Source: Nephrocerus scutellatus (Eukaryota > Arthropoda > Insecta > Diptera > Pipunculidae). From it: a DNA stretch of 64,000 nucleotides. Below the pieces are notes generated by a model. That model saw only the letters and a list, made by a program, of their open reading frames with translations. It made no database searches and was not told the origin of the DNA. The position numbers and the translations under genes are program-made. Below, in pieces: positions 1 through 11,800 of the stretch (position 1 is the first letter of the stretch; each line of letters starts with the position of its first letter). The DNA lies in assembly GCA_947095585.1 (NCBI GenBank), contig OX352764.1, forward strand, positions 3,829,001 to 3,893,000. The letters are read 5' to 3'.

Positions 1-262
1 TTGTGGAGCCTATGCCATCGATACGGCCCTTCTTGATTGCACTAGGAGCTACTTTTCTGACCGTTCAATTCCGGTGTTGGTATTGGACGGTTTCAAATCC
101 AATGTTCATCGCATAAACGCTGAAGGATCTGTCTTGTCTCCGGCACTCTTTCTAATTTTAATTCTTTCGCTGATGAAAGCACTCTCAGCTTTTGATATGA
201 ATGCCAGCATCCTCCACGTCTTCTTTCTTTACAAGTGGAACTATACTAACAAAGTATGTTAA
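1..262 (+). pseudogene. CR1/Kiri-like non-LTR retrotransposon, reverse transcriptase fragment
   Basis: The plus-strand translation matches the middle of a LINE reverse transcriptase. It contains LDGFKSNVHRINA followed by GSVLSPALFLI, which corresponds to the conserved GVPQGSVLSPLLF block (motif B) with the PQ dipeptide altered. The same block, nearly word for word, recurs at 29490-29590 and 55690-55780, so these are copies of one family. The fragment is cut by the window edge on the left. On the right the homology fades after about 210 into unrelated A/T-rich sequence. The YADD catalytic motif is not present. It is a dead relic; the family is certain to be a LINE, while the clade name is inferred from style. 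Confidence 0.75.
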
Positions 263-312
263 CCAAGTGGAACTTTACTAACAACGTATGTTAAGCACGT
301 TATATTCTGAGT

Positions 313-660
313 GTCTAAGTCCAAAATAGCATTTTTTATATTCCGAGTATGAGGCGTGTGGCGCGTGTGATGGTTGAACACATTTTTTTCGACTTCTTTG
401 AGGTCCTTTTTTACCACCTTCCACACGACCTAGAGAGCTGTTTGTGTGCGTCTAAGTCCAAAATAGCATTTTTTATATTCTACGTATTACGCGTGTCACG
501 TTTCGCGTGTGCTACAAGTGATGGTTTTAAATCGCGCCATTTTCTAATTTTTGGGGTCTTTTTTAACCACCTTTCGCACTACCCAGAGGTTGTGAGCGGC
601 CCATTTTGATATCCCGCTGCTGACGCGTATCGCGAGTCGCGTTTGGCGCGTGTGAAGCGT
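313..660. repeat. Two degenerate 137-bp tandem units
   Basis: The string GTCTAAGTCCAAAATAGCAT starts at 313 and again at 450, and both copies run on into ATTTTTTATATTC and then a GCGTGT-rich segment. The spacing is 137 bp. The second unit diverges after about 540. Short ORFs across this stretch follow the repeat and have no recognisable domain. Confidence 0.7.
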
Positions 661-759
661 GGAAAAAATAAAATTCTTTGAAATCGACCCTGACCCCAAA
701 AACAGATATTTTGGCGTTTATTACCAAATAATAAATGGCTGTGTGGCGTGCTGTTATAT

Positions 760-868
760 GTGGTGAGGCGGAGGGTATCTCAAGGTGGGTCTTGAAGGGT
801 CTTGGTGGTCAGTTTGGGGGAGGGAAGTGTGGTAGGGGCAACCAGGCAACGCTGGGTCTTTTAGCTAG
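760..868 (+). repeat. Helitron-like 3' terminus
   Basis: The stretch is G-rich and ends GCAACGCTGGGTCTTTTAG then CTAG at 865-868, followed by T. A CTAG (CTRR) end followed by T is the known 3' terminus of Helitrons. Very similar ends (AATGCTGGGTATTTCAG-CTAG-T) occur at 14603. The 5' end of this copy is not clear. Confidence 0.5.
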
Positions 869-3119
869 TTTTTAATAATTTCCAAACGTTGCTTGTTCGT
901 GAACTTCGCTATAATAAAAAGGTAAACCTTGACTGATATTTTTGACATTAACAATTCATAAAAAAAAGTTTAAGGGGGCGTTTGTATTAAAATACAAAAA
1001 TGGTATGTCCCGTATTAATGCTATGCGATTGGAATATTTGCTAATTCTGTCCAAGGACTTGTTGTTCAGTCCATCAGTCCATACCCTGTATTCCTAGAAG
1101 AAGAATTAATTTTAAATGAATTGACCGAATCTCCAAGGACATCCAATCAACAACCATTCAGAATTTTACATTATTTTGCAGTTTAAGTTTTAATTACAAA
1201 ATGAGAAAGATTAAATCACCCTGAGAATTGGGAACGCGCCGTTCAATTCAACTCGAATTATGTTGGCGGCTTAATTTACACTTGAAATTAATCCGAAGCT
1301 TCTTTTGCCTGCCACAGGCACACGCACGCAGATAGGAATGCGCTGTAAAATGCAATTACGCAGGATACGAAAATACTGCCATGAAAGTGAATTAACGGTA
1401 AAATCATTGTTTACGCACTTTGCACATCTCACCGCGATTTAATTGTATTCGCTGGCACAGCAATGACACAGATTCGGTTGCAGGTGCAATACCAATTCAT
1501 TTACATCCGAAACGACGAAAAAAAGCAATCAAATTAATTGCACCGTCGCGTCGGTCGCACCGTCACGTCACTTTTAATGACAACTGCGCGAACAACATCG
1601 CGACGTTAAAAGTAATCCGTAATTGCGTGAGAAGCTGGGCGCCAAGTGGAACTTGTACACATAGCACATAGCAACAACAATCACATTAAAAATTACCAGC
1701 TTTTCACAGCATTTCGAAACGGCCAAACGACCAATTTGCTGAACGCGAAGTGGTCAGTAGCTCCATGGAAATACTCGTAGCTGGATCCACGCGCCTCACA
1801 TATGTGCTCGGAAAGGTGAATTAAGAAATTTTTGCTTCTTAGCGGATGAAATAAATTAAAAAAATGTTACAGATTTTTATCGGTCGGTAGGTCGACAGTC
1901 GACAGTCGGCAGTCGGCGCGGTCTAATGATGTACAAGTTGCCAGCCAGACGTCGTGCGAACGGAAAGTGAAACTTTCAAATTTGAACAATGGATGATGTG
2001 CCATTTCACGCGGAGCTCCCCCAAGACAAAGCCCTGCGACAAACAGCCGTTTGGCTTTAAAGTTCACCTACTGGTGTACCGCTCGAGGAAAATTGCATCA
2101 TCCAGCGGCTATGTCGCGCACGTCGTACATTTTTCACTGCCCTCTTGTTGTTGTTGCTGGACTGAAAGTTATGATAAATGCTGCGGTTTTGTTTTTTGTT
2201 GGTGCTGTTGTTGGTTGTGAGATTTTGAGATGGCGACGATGCTGATGGGATAGTCCATTGTCCCATATTGCAGAGCACCATCATGCACTATCATGCAGAG
2301 ATGATAGCTCGTCGTCTTTTCTGTGAGACAAATACAAGTGCGAGTACTCGCAGTAAAAAAGCAGAAGCACTTTAAATACCAAGCGATAACAAGTTACGAT
2401 TTTGGTGTTGTTGTTGTTGCTGTTGCTGTTGTTTTTTCTTAGATGCCACTTCCCACGGTTGGTTTTTTAGGGACGTTTATGGGAGAAGCTTTTGCAATCG
2501 TTGCAGAGTGCGTACAAAAACAATCCACGACAACAATGGAATAACATTTTTCCAGCAAATTCCGTATGCTTTTCGTGGAATAAAAGGAAAAGTACAAAGA
2601 AAATGAAGTTGGAACAGTAAAGAGTGCATTGTCGGGATAGGATAACATTGATAATAACATAAAATTGAGGTTTTTATTGAAATTCGCAGTAAAGCGCAAA
2701 GATCTATTAATTATTGGTGACTTCTGCGCAATATGCTAAGCCATTTGCTCCTAACTTGAGTCATTATGGTTGGAAAGTTGGGATTTTCTATTCCAAAATG
2801 CAAATTGTTAGCGAAATTCTGGGAAAGGTTGATAACATAAGTAGTATTATTACCGAGGTTTAAGTTGAGGAGGCTATTATTTCTGATTCAATTGCCATTG
2901 CTGATGAATTTAACAAATACTTTGTTAGTAGGAGGGCAGTTTGATAAGTCAGTGACTTTTTGAATTTCCCGCGCAGTAACTTTAAATGCAACACTGCCTC
3001 CGTCAAGTGTCATCTTTTAATATACTACTGCCAAATTTTAAGCTGGCTGCGTCATTTAGTTTGCGTTTAACAGCCATTGAAAGCAGTCAACCTCGTGAAT
3101 TTTAACGAAAATGTAAAAA
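869..3119. other. Non-coding stretch with microsatellites
   Basis: No gene is recognisable. It holds a GTCGACAGTCG-type short repeat near 1885-1925 and GTT/GCT trinucleotide runs near 2140-2220 and 2402-2436. Short ORFs here lack known domains and codon bias and are likely chance. Confidence 0.5.
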
Positions 3120-3705
3120 AGCGCAACTGTGTGTGTGTTTGGCGATGTTCAGCCGCTATCCGAACGAGTTTTTGTGCCGTTTCGTAACCGTGAACGAAAC
3201 ATGGATCCATCACAACACACCAGAGACCAAGGAATAATCAAGACAGTGGGTTTCTCCGGATGAACGTGCACCAAAGAAGGCTGAGGTGGTTCTGTCGGCC
3301 AAAAGGTCATGGCCACAGTTTTTTGGAATGCACGCGGTGTAATTCACATCGATTACCTTGAAAAGGGTAAAACGATCACCAAATATTCTGGAGCTTTTGG
3401 ACAGATTCGATAATGATTTGAAGCAAAAACGACTGCAAAACTGGTGCTGTTCCATCAAGACAATGCACAGGTGCACACGTGTGTAGTCACAATGGCAAAA
3501 ATCCATAAATTGGAATACGAACTGCTACTTCGTCCAGAATATTCTCCAGATTTAGCCCCCTGCGACTATATCCTGTTTCCAAATCTAAAGAAATGACTGA
3601 GCGGTAAGAGATTTGGGTCTAACGAAGAGGTCATTACTGAAAAAAAAACGCCTAAATTGAGGGCCTTGAGAAAACCTATTATTTGAAAGGAATAAGGAAC
3701 TCATG
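3120..3705 (+). pseudogene. mariner-type transposase relic
   Basis: The translation across several frames follows a mariner transposase catalytic domain: YPNEFLCRFVTV, then ETWIHH-like residues, QWVSPDERAPKK, the block around HQDNA, and finally SPDLAPCDYILFPNLK. Mariner transposases cut and paste DNA with a DDD triad. Here the first aspartate (normally DETW) is Asn (gtgaacgaaacatgg near 3188), the second (HQDNA, near 3455) and third (APCDY, near 3560) are present, but in different frames. In-frame stops and at least two frameshifts break the gene. The N-terminal DNA-binding part and the terminal inverted repeats were not found. Confidence 0.85.
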
Positions 3706-3734
3706 ACGTGCGCGACACATTAAGCGAAGCATTG

Positions 3735-4570
3735 CAAATCTAGGCAATCAAGCAATTATTGGATAATTCAAAGGCTTTTGATAGAGAACGGCATGATTGT
3801 CTTTTAAATAAGATTCGTTCGCTCAACTTACACACCTCTCTCATTGCAAGGATTGAGGATTACTTATGAAACCGTAAAATAAAAGTTGTATTGAATGGTG
3901 CTTCTTCATCTTCGCATGGGATCAACGCTGGCGTGCCACAAGAGTCATCCTTGTCGCCTACGCTTTTTTTAATATAAATTAATGATCTATTGTCTTCTAC
4001 AACCTGTGATATCCATTCATTTGCTGATGATACAACGCTATCAGCTTCCATTTAGTTTGTCAGTCAAAAAGAATGCAATTTTCGCTTGATTGGTTCGCGG
4101 GATTTATTGAATACGCACATTCAAGTCAATCTTGATTGGAGCAGATCTAATAGGGTGGAATTTTGCCCGAATAAATTCCAGGCTTGTCTTTTTTCTCAGA
4201 AAGCAGTTCAGCATTACGTGCTACCAGTAACTAATGGTGCCCTGATCTGATTAACTTAAAATGTTAGGTTTGAAAGTTTCAAGTGAACTTTTCTGGAAGG
4301 AACATATTTATGAAATTTCAGAAAGATTTTCATAAGGCGTTTTAACTTCTATTTCACCCCTTCTGAAGTATAAGGACTATTTAAGACTTATGTGAGACCA
4401 ATTTTAGAATTTAATTCATATGCATGAGGTGGGGCTCCAAGAACGCATTTGCTTTATCTTGATGGAATTCAGAATAGAGTTGTTCGTGTGATTGCTAGCC
4501 TGAATGGCGAAGCTTATATTCAGAGGACATGAGAAATTTTTCATCGAACCTGTGTACATTTGTACGTTTG
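3735..4570 (+). pseudogene. CR1/Kiri-like LINE reverse transcriptase fragment
   Basis: The plus-strand reading gives KAFDRERHDCLLNKI (motif A region, normally DISKAFDRVWH), KVVLNGASSSS, INAGVPQESSLSPTLFLI (motif B) and INDLL then SFADDTTLS, so the catalytic FADD motif is still readable near 4020. Stops interrupt it (for example at 3867 and in the FLI-INDLL junction). Downstream, 4260-4570 resembles the C-terminal thumb region in broken form. It belongs with the copies at 1, 28440 and 54560. The insertion lies just after the mariner relic. Confidence 0.8.
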
Positions 4571-6269
4571 TTTGTCGTGTCGTATTCTTAAACCGAAAAT
4601 GATAATGATGGTTACTTATTGAAATTACAATTAGACCAAAAATGACAGCTTTTAATTTGTTCGATTAACTGGAAGCCATATGCCAGGTATACAACGAATT
4701 TGGAAAATGCATTTAATTCAATTTCAACGTTGATTATTTTTGAATAATTACGAGTATGAGCACCCCTTTTTTCAAGGGATGGTTCATCACAGGAGAACAA
4801 ACGCTGAAATAATCGCAATTGGCCGGGCAGACTATACCTAACCAATATGGCATTGATTAGTTTGGTTGATGCGTACACAAACGAAGCGTCATGCACTTAA
4901 AATTCCAACCGTGTGACAGCGTTGGTACGCCTGCAGCCAACCATCCATCCATCCATCCAAAACACAGCCAACACATTCAGGAATGAGATTTAAATAGAAA
5001 TTCCATCGGCGGCATGTGCGTTGACAGGCACCGAGACTCTATAGTTTCGTTTGTTTGGATGTGGAGGGCAACCACCTCTGATCGACAGTCCAAAATGTGC
5101 CTCCGCTCCTATAACTGTCCATTGAGCGTCGTTTGAATCCCTTTTTGGAATTCATCGTGCGGTTTGGTTTTACATACGCACTGACATCGTCGCAGCTAAT
5201 TGAAATTCACGACATGAGCGGACAGTAGATAGTAGGATAGGCGGACATACATAGATACTATTGGGTTTTGCGCGCACACTTTCAAATATTTTATAAGCTA
5301 ATCACCCGCGGCCGACTCCAACAGATGACAGTTTAATGGCATCAGGCGACCGAGGCTAGCTAGCTAGCTAACTAATCATCAGCCACGGAGTACGACTGCT
5401 GACCGTTTCAGGTGTATTCTGTGGTGGTTACGGTGGTAGGGCGATGCATCGGCCTTCGCTCATTTGTCACCATCGCACAATTTCAATTTCAAACTCTGCG
5501 TTTTGCCAAATGCCAGATTTGTTATTGGCCGCAGATCATTTGGAACATACTCGTAGGTCAAAAATATCAATTTCCGTAATTGTTTCAAAAACCAAACCAA
5601 TTTGGAAGAATACACTTTTAAGCTTTTATTGACTGTATGGGAAAATGTCCCTTCAACGCCAGTAGAGTAATTAAAATGTGGTCCACCGCTGCGTAACAGA
5701 GTGCAGGAATGGCGGAGAATAATAATAGCATTTCACATAAAGACAGTAATTATGGACATTGCTAATTACAAGTTGATTTTGCCAGAGTTTTGCGGTTGAA
5801 ATGTTAATGTAAAAGTAAAATATTACGAGTAGGCCCTATATTCATTCGCTTGCGCGAACATGTTGGCATGGCATGTTGGCTGTCGTGTTCAGAAACTTAT
5901 TACATAAATCCATGTTGACTTTTTGTTGGAAGTTTATTGCATTTGCATTAGTTACTAAATACGCGGCAATAAATACTTTGGCAAATAGAGAAGGACGCGG
6001 ACATGTGTACAACCAGCCCTCGATTTACACGACGCACGTGTCTTACCTATTCTGGCTGGTGAAAGGACCTAACCCCCAATAAATGGAAAAGCTATCCTTC
6101 AAAGTAAGGTTGGCGCGAGGCTAACCGTTGTGGAGTAACGCATTCAAGATTCTCTCCTATCTTACAATACATGATAGTGCCATTCGCTTAAGTAATCATT
6201 GGACCATAAAAGTACGGCTTCATCACAGGCGAATGAGCAACTTATGAAATTTTTACCCTAAGACGTACA
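4571..6269. other. Non-coding stretch
   Basis: No recognisable gene. Minor features are a CCAT run near 4942-4960 and a GCTA/CTAG run at 5357-5371. Small ORFs at 5444-5632 and 5873-6082 show no domain. Confidence 0.45.
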
Positions 6270-7330
6270 AAGGAAAGGTAGGTAGGTAGAGTGGTGGTTC
6301 CAACTGCACTTACAAGTGTTTCAATAAGCGCTTGAGTGCATCATTTTCTTAGCACAGATCTCGATAGACATATTACGGGTACATTGGATTGTTTTTAAAG
6401 CCAGCGTTCAAGCGTTCAAGTACGGAATCAATTCCATAGTCGTTTATTTACTCCGAAAGCTATTTCAGGGCAGCAAGGAATGGTTTGGGAAAAGAACGGA
6501 GTCTGAATCCTTCTAGGTCTGGCCATCAATAAATGTAATAGATAAGAGTTTCTTTCCCATTTACCTCGTTATAGCTCCTGCAGATGGTGTAATGGGGTAT
6601 ACCCAGCAGCATGGCTTATCTGATTCCTACAACTCTGACAATATCCTTTCGATGTCTTAATATCAACTCCGTGTAGTCCCCCCTTTATTGTAGAAGGGTC
6701 ATAACGCTCTTGATATGGATCAGTTGGTCAGACTGCTCCACCTAAGTTGCTCCACCTAGTAGTGAAGAAAGAGACAAGTTGTTACTTGTCTGAGCTGGTT
6801 TGGCAGCCTGTCTCCGTAGTGAGACCCTTCTTTGCCAATTTGTCTGCTATCTCGTTGCCCTCTGTGTTACTATAACCTGGCACCCATATGATGGTAATGT
6901 CCGAAATTGGCTAATTGAAGCCAATTCTGCTTGGCACTGTTTAACAAGTTTCGAGTTCATGATAGTCTCATAAATGGTTTTGGATGCTGATTGCCTGTCT
7001 ACTTTTATACAAATCATTCCAATTTGTGTAGAACTATAACTTAATAGTCTACAAGACTCGTCACTAGAATCTTCATCTGAAGGATCCTAGTCAAATCAGG
7101 AAGCTTGTATGCTTCACGACGCATGCTTTCCTAATCTAAATTCTGTATTTACCTTCCAGCATTGCTTCCTATCCAGGATTACAACGCGAAATTTGACGCT
7201 GAGATAAGATTTTTGAAAGGACAAGGTCTTTGGCCATTGAATTTTCGAAGGACAAATGCCGATATTTTGTAACGATAAGTGGTGCACAGTATCATTTCAG
7301 TTTTCATTTCCTAAGTTGACTCCCAGACTT
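6270..7330 (-). pseudogene. I/Loa-like LINE, RT C-terminus plus RNase H, ACCT-tailed
   Basis: Read on the minus strand, the order is a reverse-transcriptase C-terminal segment (VKFRVVILDRKQCWKVNTEF, about 7250-7160), then RNase H pieces including DRQSASKTI and NSKLVKQCQAELASIS, and the signature IIWVPGYSNTEGNEIADKLA near 6880-6830. The minus-strand 3' end carries CCACCACTCTACCTACCTAC near 6280. The same end and the same NSKLV-QQCQ-ELASI block are found in the plus-strand element at 61225-62880, so the two are one family. The usual WVPGH histidine is Tyr here. Numerous stops show it is inactive. Confidence 0.8.
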
Positions 7331-7624
7331 GTTCGCCCGGGGCACTTTCCATAGGTGCTGTCCTGATACAAAAATCACGACGTCAACTTCATACGCCTTC
7401 GTCCTGTCTCGCTCAAGTGTTATTGTGTCTGTTGAGGACCATTAGACACAGTAAGGACGAAATAACACTTTCTCGGGTTGTGTCCCTGTCGATTTGGTAA
7501 TGTTGCAACTGTTCAGGTTAGCGTGAATACTTCTGCTAACCAGCAAGAAGCTTAAGGAGAGGTTTCGCTCCACTCTACTCCTATTCCATGTTGGAAAAGT
7601 GTCTACAAATTCAAAACTCACTAC

Positions 7625-8215
7625 ACTATCTATAAATAGACTTTAAAGCCGCATATGATCGTATAGTCAGAGTAGAACTTTATAAAGCTTTCGGCATCAT
7701 AAATAAGTCGATGTGACGATGGTATCCATCCTAGCACTCAGAAATCGTGCACCACATAACTTATACTATCTTCGGGCTTTAATCGGGTTGTAGGAAAGGT
7801 TTCAGCTGTATTACAGCCTTGCGTAAAATTACCGATGACATCCGACAGAATCTTGTAAAAGATGAAACGTCTATAATGATTCATCTCGACATTTTCGAGG
7901 CTCTGTCAACAGCTCAACCGTAATTTTAATTTATCTCTGACTGCCAGTAAACTTGTTTGGAGCTATCTGACTAATCAACTACAAAGTAGTCTATCACAAT
8001 TTCCAAATATCTACTTTTCGACACAGCTTTTACAAGGCGTACCTCAGGGATCTGTACTCGTTCCAATTTTATTTTCACTGTCTATAACCGACCTCTCAAT
8101 TACTTATATGCAGATGTTGTGCAGTTGTACTTCTCTTCTCCTATTGGCTTAACAGAGAATACGATGGCAAGGGCCAATCAATTCTGTTGTGGTCTCATCA
8201 AAACAAGCTGATACT
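7625..8215 (+). pseudogene. LINE reverse transcriptase fragments
   Basis: A short piece at 7637-7700 reads IDFKAAYDRIVRVELYKAF, the motif A region of an RTE-like reverse transcriptase. A second piece, 7940-8200, reads LVWSYLTNQ, then LLQGVPQGSVLVPILFSL (motif B, intact PQG) and TDLSIT, then YADVVQLYFS with one D of the catalytic YADD changed to V. The two pieces may come from different elements, because the second is closer to Jockey/CR1 style. Frames shift between them and stops occur. Confidence 0.7.
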
Positions 8216-8289
8216 TAAAGCTAGTAAAATGAATATTACTATTACTATACAAAAACCTATGAACTGTCCGAAATTTATGTCGTTTTTTT

Positions 8290-8640
8290 AAATTCTCTAT
8301 ATTAACTTCACTTGCCCGACGACCCGGTCGTCGGTCGGTGGTCGGTCGGTCGTCGGTCGGTCGTCGGTCGTCGGTCGGTCGTCTGTCGTGGATTCTTGCG
8401 ATCAATTTTTAACCCACTTCCCATGGCCCGATTTTATTGAAATTTTGCACACATGTGTATTTCCGGAGACAACACTTTCTATTAAATTTTGAGGCCCCTC
8501 GGGCTGCGGGGTCGGGGGGCTCCCAAACAAAAATTTTAAAAAATTTACCCGATTTTCTTCAAATTTTACACACATGTGTATACCCAATAAACAATACTTT
8601 TTCGAAAATTTGGTAGTGATCGGGTCCCGGGTTCGGCCGC
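8290..8640 (-). repeat. Interspersed repeat with GGTC/GTCG array, inverted relative to 26293-26470
   Basis: The stretch holds CGTCGGTCGGTCG-type short tandem repeats at about 8325-8392. It also holds the palindrome-containing string ACACATGTGTA twice (about 8450-8460 and 8570-8580), each preceded by a CCGATTTT-TTCAAATTTT-like phrase, so there is a degenerate duplication of about 115-120 bp. The part at 8290-8480 is the reverse complement of 26293-26470 (shared AAGTGAAGTTAAT, ACACATGTGTGCAAAATTT, GAAAGTGTTGTC). It is probably the end of a transposable element; its class is unknown. Confidence 0.7.
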
Positions 8641-10192
8641 AAGGCCCTTATACATTTTTTAAATATCTGTACTGCCATCAGATATTCGTCGCCCTTTATG
8701 GACTGTGTGCAGTGCGTGCTGCGCAGTCGGCTGCGCTGCATGGTTTTGGTGGTGGTGGAGAGAGAGAGAGAAATCTTAGCGCACGCACAAATGAACCCAG
8801 CAAATGAAACGAGACATACATGTTTTATGCTTACTTCAACTTACATTTTTATTATATACTGAATTGTATTTTTATTGATGTCGTTTTTTTTTGTTGTCGA
8901 TATCAACTTACAGATAGAACAACAAGTTTTCACAATATTCTGTCATTTGGCGTTTTCATAAATTAGTTCAGAGCAGTCAAAGAGTTCTCAAGATAAATGT
9001 TCGTGTTTCTTATTTGCTCAGAGTATGAGTGTGCTCTAAGTGCTCAGAATAAAATGATCTGAGCTTTTTCAATTTTAACATCTGATGTCAAATGTTTGTT
9101 TCGATGATTTTCTTCTACAATAAAAAAAAATGGCCCAGGATCGAGGGGCTCCCATATCAATTTCTGCGATTAGAGAATTTAGATGAAAAATTTTAATTTT
9201 TATGGGTTGTTTTTTTTCTTTTAGGAATCTCCGCTCGAGCTCAGATTTTTTTCTCGGCAGATCGATTACGAATGGCTTGTAGTTTTTGCAGTTAATGAAA
9301 AGAGGGGTAAATCTATCGAAATATCTGTTTTCGCTCTACGGTAGATTGGTTTTTTTTAGGGAACACGAACAACCTGACAGCCAAAAAACCACTCTACGGA
9401 AGATTTTAAAGGATAATAAACGATATTAGTATGGTGACGTTTGACAGATGACAGTAAACGACGGTAATGTCAACTGCCCTTAGCAACGCCACCTGTTTCC
9501 AAACACGGAAACTTATTAATCGTTACTCGTCTTTGTTAGGCTAGGTAAGCCCCTCGTATATATGGATTCAAAATTTGGGTTTATAACTAAAAGCATTCAG
9601 ACCTTTTAGCCGCTTCGAATGGAAAGTCGTACAGATAATTGTTGATTGTTGTTGCGCCCCTATGTTGGGAAGGACGATTCCGGTGAATAAATTTATTTAA
9701 TTAAATAACTGACCTTATTATGTGCACTATCGGGATATAGGTTTAGAGAACCGAACAACAAACTCTAATCTTTCGATGTCTACCAAAAAGGCATTGCCAG
9801 ATGCATCATCTGTGCTTGTGCGCCATGCTGCAAGTTGTAATACAACTGCAGATGAAGGATAAAAATCAGGTGCGCGGCGGCATGTATCTGCGAACTGGGG
9901 AAAAACATGAAATACAAGAAAAAGTTGTCCACAGATTCATCACTGACTGGACGACGGCGCACAAGCGGTTTGATTGTGGTTTCTCCGTTATGTCACCTCT
10001 GGTGCCTTGGCCAAAGTGAAATGTAGGTTACAATAGCATCGCATCGTGTTGCTGGCAACCTGTTTCGGTTAAGTTTGCCATCACACAGCCACAACGTAAT
10101 TGAGGTCACCCAATACGCGACGTCTGATGATGAGATTTTCCCTCTTTTGAGATTCCTCTCTAATTCATCTTCTCTTCTCTTTCCATTTTCAG
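8641..10192. other. Non-coding stretch upstream of the Rab3GAP1 exons
   Basis: It contains a GA microsatellite near 8758-8772 and T-rich sequence. It should be intronic if Rab3GAP1 extends upstream, as it must. No further Rab3GAP1 exon could be recognised here; the ORF at 9801-10019 does not resemble the family. Confidence 0.4.
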
Positions 10193-11699
10193 CATTGCGC
10201 CTGGCTTCCCAGACACGCGGACTTGCCTCTTGCATCAGAAACTGCAAATGCTAAACATTTGCATGGAACGACGTGAGATCAGGGAGTGGGGCAGCAGGCC
10301 GGACGCACCAAAGCAAGTCGTTTGTGAAGATGCTGGCGACGATGAGGACGAAGACGACGACGGTGATGATGAATTCTACGATTGCTCCTCGGACGAGGGA
10401 CAACCGGTCGCTGATGCCGATGGAGTGGTGAAACCATTGCATAGGCCAGAAGGACGCCGATTCCGTCTGGGTGATTTGAAATTAATCGACAGCAAAGAAC
10501 CGCTATATGTGCCGGTTACACAAGATCCAGTTCCAAAGACCGAAGATCAATTGCTCAATGATGCAGAGGTTATGCTGAAGTTGGGCCCTGGATCAGGTGG
10601 GTGATAGTGGTGGTGGTTGGTTGAAAAGCATTTTGTTTACTCTGTGCTGCAGGTCTCTCTACGCAGATGATGTGCACCTCGCTGCTGTCAGACATGGAGG
10701 CATTTAAGGCGGCCAATCCACATGGCAAAATCGAAGATTTCATTCGTTGGTACAGTCCTCGCGATTGGGAGGAAACGATTGATGGTGGTAAGTGAGTGAG
10801 TGAGCGAGCGGGAAAATTTCCAAGTTTTAATCTCGGATTTCTTACAACAGAGGACGGAACGGTAACCGGTGGTAGGCTAAGCGCTCGCATGCTTGCGCCC
10901 GATAATACTTGGCAGACAATATGGAAGCAGGCTCAAGCGGTGCCAGCGTGGCGGCAAGTAAGTCTTAAACTCTACTTAACTGTAACAGAGGATTTCAATT
11001 ATCTGCTCATCCCATCTAGAAACGACTCTTCGACGACACCAATGAAGCGCTTAAGGTGCTTCACTATCTGGAAACTCGCACAATTGGAGAAATCTTCGAG
11101 CTGACTGTGGTGCCAGTGCTTCATTCTGCTGTGCTTAAGCTGAAGGTATACGTGTGTCTCTCCTTGTGTTCTATTATCCTTCAATAATCATTCTCTCCCA
11201 CCTTCTCCCTTTCTTCTTGAAGGATATCATCGCAGACTTTGATCTCTCGGACATTCTGAGCAAACCCATTGACGAAATTCTCTCGGTTCTGGGAAAGCTT
11301 TCACGTGACGTTGAGATAATGCGTCAAAACGAGGGCATCATTGCTAGCGCTGATGTTGAGCCGGCGTTACAACCGATTTTGAGTAAGATTCAAAACGTCG
11401 AGAGTCAACTGTTCCAGTATAAATCCCTTGAGAGCCTTTTCAATGGAGATAAAGAGTCGGTCAAGGATTTGTTCGGCGGAATCGTCGAAAATGATGGCGA
11501 ATGCAATGTGAGGAATAAAAATCTAACAGCCGACACTCTCTGGCTTGACCATTTGGTCAGCAAGGAATATGTGATTCGCGTTGACGGTGAGACGACCTCA
11601 AATCGTGGCCACACTGGACCGCAATTCCTTCGGGCGATTGTAACCGGCGATAGAATTCGGCTGTGCGGTGCATTTTCCGAGAACACAACCTTTGTCTGA
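10193..11699 (+). CDS. Rab3GAP1: Rab3 GTPase-activating protein catalytic subunit, C-terminal exons (partial)
   Basis: Five exons are supported by splice sites and an unbroken frame: 10193-10596, 10653-10787, 10851-10957, 11020-11145 and 11223-11699, ending in TGA. Introns are 56, 63, 62 and 77 bp with GT/AG ends. Together they encode 415 residues. Family hallmarks in order are CLLHQKLQMLN, an acidic run (DEDEDDDGDDEFYDC), EPLYVPVTQDPVPKTEDQL, SLLSDMEAFKAANP, IEDFIRWYSPRDW, GGRLSARMLAP, QRLFDD-like KRLFDDTNEALKVLHYLE, and the terminal LCGAFSENTTF. The known role is activation of Rab3 GTP hydrolysis (and Rab18 exchange) together with the non-catalytic subunit, at synaptic and secretory membranes and the ER. 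The Arg in LSARM (codon 10886-10888) probably matches the reported catalytic arginine of the human protein. The N-terminal half (about 60% by comparison with the 981-residue human protein) is outside the window or unseen. The coding part is intact. Confidence 0.96.
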
Positions 11700-11794
11700 G
11701 CGGAGAGGTTGGATTTTTTTTTATAAACTTAACATAAACATTGTTGTCTCATTCTCTCTTTCCCACTCTCTCTCTCACTGTATATCTTAATGGC

Positions 11795-11800
11795 AATAAA
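11795..11800 (+). promoter_or_regulatory. Polyadenylation signal for Rab3GAP1
   Basis: AATAAA lies 96 bp after the Rab3GAP1 stop, after a short T-rich and CT-rich 3' UTR. It is the first canonical signal downstream, so the mRNA likely ends around 11815-11830. Confidence 0.8.

Noticed and set aside
8178..8405. RPTDDRRPTDD-rich open frame
   Set aside because: It is a direct translation of the GGTC/GTCG simple repeat.
9801..10019. Additional upstream exon of Rab3GAP1
   Set aside because: The 72-codon frame does not resemble the family region expected before CLLHQKLQMLN and lacks a good donor at its end.
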